Shown here one piece after another: positions 60,802 through 64,000 of a DNA stretch of 64,000 nt; the first letter of the stretch is position 1; each line of letters begins with the position of its first letter. Made by a program: the position numbers and the translations under genes. The notes beneath the pieces were generated by a model. The model was not told where the DNA came from and ran no database searches. It saw only the letters and a program-made list of their open reading frames with translations. Origin of the DNA: Acidiferrobacterales bacterium (GTDB lineage: Bacteria; Pseudomonadota; Gammaproteobacteria; Arenicellales; Poriferihabitantaceae); contig JAHQWE010000050.1 of the NCBI GenBank assembly GCA_019633985.1, positions 31,482 to 95,481 of the forward strand, in the 5' to 3' direction.

Positions 60802-61541
60802 TAGCGGCTGAGCTCCATTTTTTTACCGGTACGAACCATGTTGAGCTTGTTCAGAAATGACCCTCCCAATAAGGGGACTTCCGGGAAATTTCCAAGCACT
60901 ACGTTAGCGTCAATATTTCTGAGGGAGATGCCTTCGATGGTGAGCTTTTTCAGCACAATCGTCTTGATGGGTGCGATTCCCGAGGCCGTTGAAGCGAACG
61001 CATTGGCGCCATTCTGGTATTCAATACCCAGCGCGTCAGCTTGCCGACTGCTAAAAGTGACGGTGTTCGCCCCAGTGTCCACCAGGAATCGGGCGCTATT
61101 GCGTCCAACCTGACCGCGCGCAAAGAAAAAGCCGGTATCGTCCGCCCATAACGTCACTTTATCGGGTTGGCCTGCATCAGCGATATTACCCAATTCGCTG
61201 TTGTCTGAATCCGGGAGAATCGGAGCGGCCACTTCGCCAGTACGTAGCGTAATTTCTTGTCCATCAATTTCGACTACAGCTTGTTCACTGTTGGCTTCCA
61301 CCAGTTCAACACCCGATGCGTGTTTTTCTTTTGTGGTGAGTACCAGTCGTTGACCTTCTAGAACCACTATCGCACGATTGCTGCCGGTCATCACCAGCTG
61401 AATCTGGATTCGAGGTGGTTCGTCCGGGTCAGGGTCTTGGGCGGGTAAACTGAAAGGGTTTAAAATGAGAACGAGACTCAGCAGCCATCTTCCGGCCCGC
61501 AAACCGCTGCAAAGTCTGGATGTCTTGTGGAGAGTAGGCAT
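60798..61541 (-). CDS. Retropepsin-like aspartic protease (TIGR02281-type)
   Basis: A 247-residue protein, probably exported or membrane-anchored: a hydrophobic segment (about 19-34) then a periplasmic domain with the single-Asp protease motif RFLVDTGANTVTFSS (about 150-164) and GGSFLNKLNMVRTGKKMEL at the end. These single-lobe proteases need to dimerise. Targets are unknown. Its stop overlaps the pdxA TTG start; the ATL gene ends 8 bases upstream of its ATG. Confidence 0.85.
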   Translation of the reverse strand: MPTLHKTSRLCSGLRAGRWLLSLVLILNPFSLPAQDPDPDEPPRIQIQLVMTGSNRAIVVLEGQRLVLTTKEKHASGVELVEANSEQAVVEIDGQEITLRTGEVAAPILPDSDNSELGNIADAGQPDKVTLWADDTGFFFARGQVGRNSARFLVDTGANTVTFSSRQADALGIEYQNGANAFASTASGIAPIKTIVLKKLTIEGISLRNIDANVVLGNFPEVPLLGGSFLNKLNMVRTGKKMELSRY

Positions 61542-61549
61542 CGCTGGAT

Positions 61550-61900
61550 TTATGGATTGTCGGACAACAAAAAACTGTCCTCATGATCCATATCAAACTC
61601 AGCTTCCAACCAGCCATATTGATCAAAATCGACTCTGCCTTTGGCGTCGAACAATACCCCTTCTTCGGTAAGCAACTGTCTTTGGCGCTCGTCGGCTTTC
61701 CCATTCTTGCGAAGGCTGAGTTCTCCCTTGCTGTTGATGACGCGATGCCACGGCACATCCTGGTCTGGGGTCAGTGCCGCCATCGCATATCCCACTTGTC
61801 TCGGCCCGGTTTTAACCATTCTGGCGATCCGCCCATAGCTCGCCACATTGCCCGTTGGAATGCGGCAGACGACTTCGTATATGCGTTGGTAAAGGGTCAC
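61550..61900 (-). CDS. Alkyltransferase-like protein (ATL, MGMT-like)
   Basis: A 116-residue relative of O6-alkylguanine-DNA alkyltransferase in which the PCHR active-site Cys is replaced by Trp (VPWHRVINSKGE, W51). The DNA-binding motif GPRQVGYAM supplies the Arg that flips the base (R35). ATLs bind O6-alkylguanine and recruit nucleotide excision repair without alkyl transfer. Start GTG at 61900 with a weak ribosome-binding site. It leads the operon with retropepsin, pdxA and rsmA. It is slightly longer than typical ATLs (about 100-108). Confidence 0.9.
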   Translation of the reverse strand: MTLYQRIYEVVCRIPTGNVASYGRIARMVKTGPRQVGYAMAALTPDQDVPWHRVINSKGELSLRKNGKADERQRQLLTEEGVLFDAKGRVDFDQYGWLEAEFDMDHEDSFLLSDNP

Positions 61901-62074
61901 GGCTTCTAGAGAAAATTTTTCACAAAGTGTAGCAAATTACGGCATCAATTTTGCCGAATACAACAGCAACGCCACCTAATCTTATGCGATAAATCCTCGA
62001 ATGCCGGTTCCTTGCATAGACCCTCGGGTCGGAATTTCATAAACTCCACACCACCAATATAACTAATCGTAATT

Positions 62075-62680
62075 ATGTTTGAGTTACTCAAAGCCGGGGG
62101 TTTTCTAATTTGGCCTATTTTGCTTTGCTCGGTCGTTGCCCTGGCGATTGTGCTGGAGCGGTTCCTGGCATTGAAATCCGGTGATGTTGCGCCTCCGGAG
62201 CTCATTGATCGCATTAGAAAGTTAATGAAAAAAGGTGAGCTCAGCGCAAAGGATATCAACGAAATTGAAGAAAACTCACCCCTGGGTAAGGTGCTGGCGG
62301 CAGGTTTGCGCAACCCGAATCAGCATCGGGTAGTGATCAAAGAGGCGATCGAGGAAGCGGGGCGTCATGTGGTTCATGATCTAGAGAGACATTTAACTAC
62401 CTTGGGAACGATTGCCAATATCACGCCATTGCTAGGGCTACTGGGAACCGTTATTGGCATGATCAAGGTTTTCTCAGCGATCACGACGTTCGGTGTTGGT
62501 GATCCACAGGCTTTGGCAGAAGGTATATCCGAGGCTCTGGTTACCACTGCAGCTGGTTTGTCGGTGGGTATACCCAGCTTGATGTTTTATCGTTTCTTTA
62601 AAGGGAAGGTGAACGAGCTGACGGTAGATATGGAGCAGCAGGCTTTGAAATTTATGAAAATCCTGCAAAAGACCAGTTAA
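62075..62680 (+). CDS. exbB: MotA/TolQ/ExbB proton-channel family protein
   Basis: A 201-residue inner-membrane protein of the ExbB/TolQ family. One N-terminal membrane segment (about 10-28), a cytoplasmic loop with EENSPLGKVLAAGL, then two membrane segments with ITPLLGLLGTVIGMIKVFSAI and EALVTTAAGLSVGIPSL. It energises an outer-membrane receptor through TonB or similar, with the ExbD partner next. The partner could also be TolR-like; the ExbB call is preferred. Divergent from the ATL gene. Confidence 0.87.
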   Translation: MFELLKAGGFLIWPILLCSVVALAIVLERFLALKSGDVAPPELIDRIRKLMKKGELSAKDINEIEENSPLGKVLAAGLRNPNQHRVVIKEAIEEAGRHVVHDLERHLTTLGTIANITPLLGLLGTVIGMIKVFSAITTFGVGDPQALAEGISEALVTTAAGLSVGIPSLMFYRFFKGKVNELTVDMEQQALKFMKILQKTS

Positions 62681-62686
62681 TCGGCT

Positions 62687-63124
62687 ATGCGATTTGGCAG
62701 TAAAACTGATGAAACAGATGCGGATATTAATCTGACGCCGCTCATAGATGTGGTTTTCTTGTTGCTGATATTCTTTATGGTGACCACGACATTTTCACGT
62801 GAAGCTGAAATTAAGCTAAAGCTACCTGAAGCCACATCTGCGGAGAAAAGCGATCCGAGCACTAAGCTCATTACCATACAGATTAGCGATATAGGACAGT
62901 TTTCTGTCCAGGGGCCAGAAGATGAAGAAGCAAGAGAGTTGATTAGCTCCAAACTTGAGACGCTGAGAAAATCCATCAAGAGGGCAGCTGGAGATCTTCA
63001 AGATCCGGTTGTTCTCATTCGGGCTGATCGCCTGACACCCCATGAATCTGTTGTGAATGCTATGGATGCGGCAAGGCGTCTTGGTTTTTTTCAAATCACT
63101 TTCGCGACTGGTCAACCGCAATAG
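62687..63124 (+). CDS. exbD: Biopolymer transport protein ExbD/TolR
   Basis: A 145-residue partner of the preceding gene. The single membrane segment has the family Asp in LTPLIDVVFLLLIFFMVTTTF (near 18-37), which is essential for proton movement; the periplasmic domain follows. It starts 6 bases after the ExbB stop. In many gammaproteobacteria this pair precedes lpxK and msbA, but here a methyltransferase gene follows. Confidence 0.88.
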   Translation: MRFGSKTDETDADINLTPLIDVVFLLLIFFMVTTTFSREAEIKLKLPEATSAEKSDPSTKLITIQISDIGQFSVQGPEDEEARELISSKLETLRKSIKRAAGDLQDPVVLIRADRLTPHESVVNAMDAARRLGFFQITFATGQPQ

Positions 63125-63233
63125 TTGCGCCAAATGGACACTATCATTTTGCTTCGTCACATTACCTGAAGTGATGATCGGATACCGGAAAACAGCCCAA
63201 CACTTCTCTGTTCTGACAGGATAGAGCATAAAA

Positions 63234-63979
63234 ATGGATAAAAACTATCAGTATGGTTTCTCCGAGAGCAATTCTGCGATATTTGATAATGAAAGCAGAT
63301 TACGCAAGGCAAAAACAATGGTGGCGGTGTTAGCTGATCATTGCGATCAGCCACTCGCAGAACAGTCGTTGTTAAATGTCGGCGGCTCTGCAGGAAATAT
63401 AGACAGCCATTTAGCCGAAAACTTTCGGGCGGTTACCAGCATCGATATCGATGAAAATGCCAATAACTTTGCGAAAGACCAATTCGAAAGCCCAAACCTT
63501 GAATTCAAGGTGGGGATGCAATGGATATCGACGCGAAAGAAAGTACCTACGATGTTGTAATCTGTTCGCAGATTTATGAGCATGTACCCGATGCGAGCAA
63601 AATGATGAGCGAAACTTACCGTGTTCTTAAACCCGGTGGGGTTTGTTACTTTGCCGCCGGCAATCGATTAATGTGGAACGAGCCTCATTACAATTTGCCC
63701 CTGCTATCTGTCATTCCTAAATTTCTCGTCCATTACTACGTCAGAATCGCCGGACGCGGAAAAGAATATTACGACACCCACTTCACGCTAGGGGGGCTTC
63801 GTTCCTTGGTTCACCAATTCCAAATTATCGATTTTACCCGACCAATCATTCATTCGCCGGAGAAATATGCGGCGCAATATATGATGCAGCCAGGGACGAC
63901 TAAAGCGCGGGTAGCGAAGCTTATGGCGCATTATATTTACTGGTTGGTACCGTGCTATGTCTGGCTTTTGAAGAAGTAA
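63234..63979 (+). pseudogene. Class I SAM-dependent methyltransferase, split by a one-base frameshift
   Basis: Two open frames, 63234-63560 and 63521-63979, together make one methyltransferase of about 248 residues. The first has the N-terminal part with the SAM-binding region SLLNVGGSAGNIDSHL and TSIDIDENANN. The second has YDVVICSQIYEHVPDASKMM and YRVLKPGGVCYF, continuing as a class I methyltransferase. The break lies in the G-run GTGGGGATG (63512-63515): one extra G there would give VGDAMD and join the frames, exactly where the sequence should continue. It may be a real mutation, a sequencing error, or (less likely) programmed slippage. The substrate is unknown. Confidence 0.85.
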
Positions 63980-64000
63980 TTCTTCGCTTTAACCTAAAAG

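Overview
The window reads as ordinary chromosome of a Gram-negative gammaproteobacterium. The evidence is a BamC lipoprotein (largely restricted to that class), a divergent rluD/bamD pair, ftsY-ftsE-ftsX, a glyQ-glyS-gmhB-plsC block, the pdxA-rsmA pair, a trimeric-porin type outer-membrane protein and a ComEC/DUF2062 pair. I cannot name a genus. I see no rRNA, tRNA, insertion sequence, phage gene, integrase or CRISPR array. Gene starts often use TTG or GTG.

Layout. 1-3605: coaD (cut by the window edge) and rsmD on the minus strand, divergent from ftsY-ftsE-ftsX (membrane targeting and divisome). 3711-8439: infA, a TPR-sulfotransferase, a porin and bamC; a palindromic terminator separates the convergent sulfotransferase and porin genes. 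8507-20938: the main accessory region. Three plus-strand genes (two MurG-like glycosyltransferases and a NodB-like deacetylase) face a seven-gene minus-strand cluster: a 2-oxoglutarate oxygenase-like protein, a double-ATPase peptide-type ABC importer with its binding protein and two permeases, and two GT4 glycosyltransferases. Several of these genes overlap by 1-4 bases. This looks like a glycoconjugate pathway tied to an importer, and I recognise no characterised equivalent.

21026-30877: thrC, an acyl-CoA synthetase, rluD-rhomboid, bamD, parC-purC and a YbaK/ProX-type editing protein. 31016-38278: a large polytopic (GT-C-like) membrane protein convergent with a UDP-galactopyranose-mutase-like flavoprotein, then moaB, moaD and moaE (molybdopterin), then an OpgB-like phosphoglycerol transferase. 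38607-45196: a zinc metallopeptidase, a TlpA-like thioredoxin and DsbD with two N-terminal periplasmic domains (thiol-redox pair), fxsA and an ABC-F ATPase. 45271-48829: groES-groEL behind a perfect CIRCE operator, mscL and a DUF2062 protein. 49056-58971: comEC, galE, pgi, glyQ-glyS, a MazG-like pyrophosphohydrolase, gmhB and a plsC-like acyltransferase. 58979-61900: a minus-strand operon of an alkyltransferase-like protein, a retropepsin-like protease, pdxA and rsmA. 62075-63979: an ExbB/ExbD (TolQ/TolR-like) pair and a class I methyltransferase broken by a one-base frameshift.

How the genes work together. Envelope biogenesis dominates: BamC and BamD (outer-membrane protein insertion), FtsEX, the porin, GmhB (LPS heptose), PlsC-like, OpgB-like, GalE and several glycosyltransferases. 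The likeliest place for undescribed biology is the 8.5-20.9 kb glycosyltransferase/deacetylase/ABC/oxygenase region. The clearest regulatory signal is the HrcA-type CIRCE element on groESL, with no rpoH gene beside ftsX.
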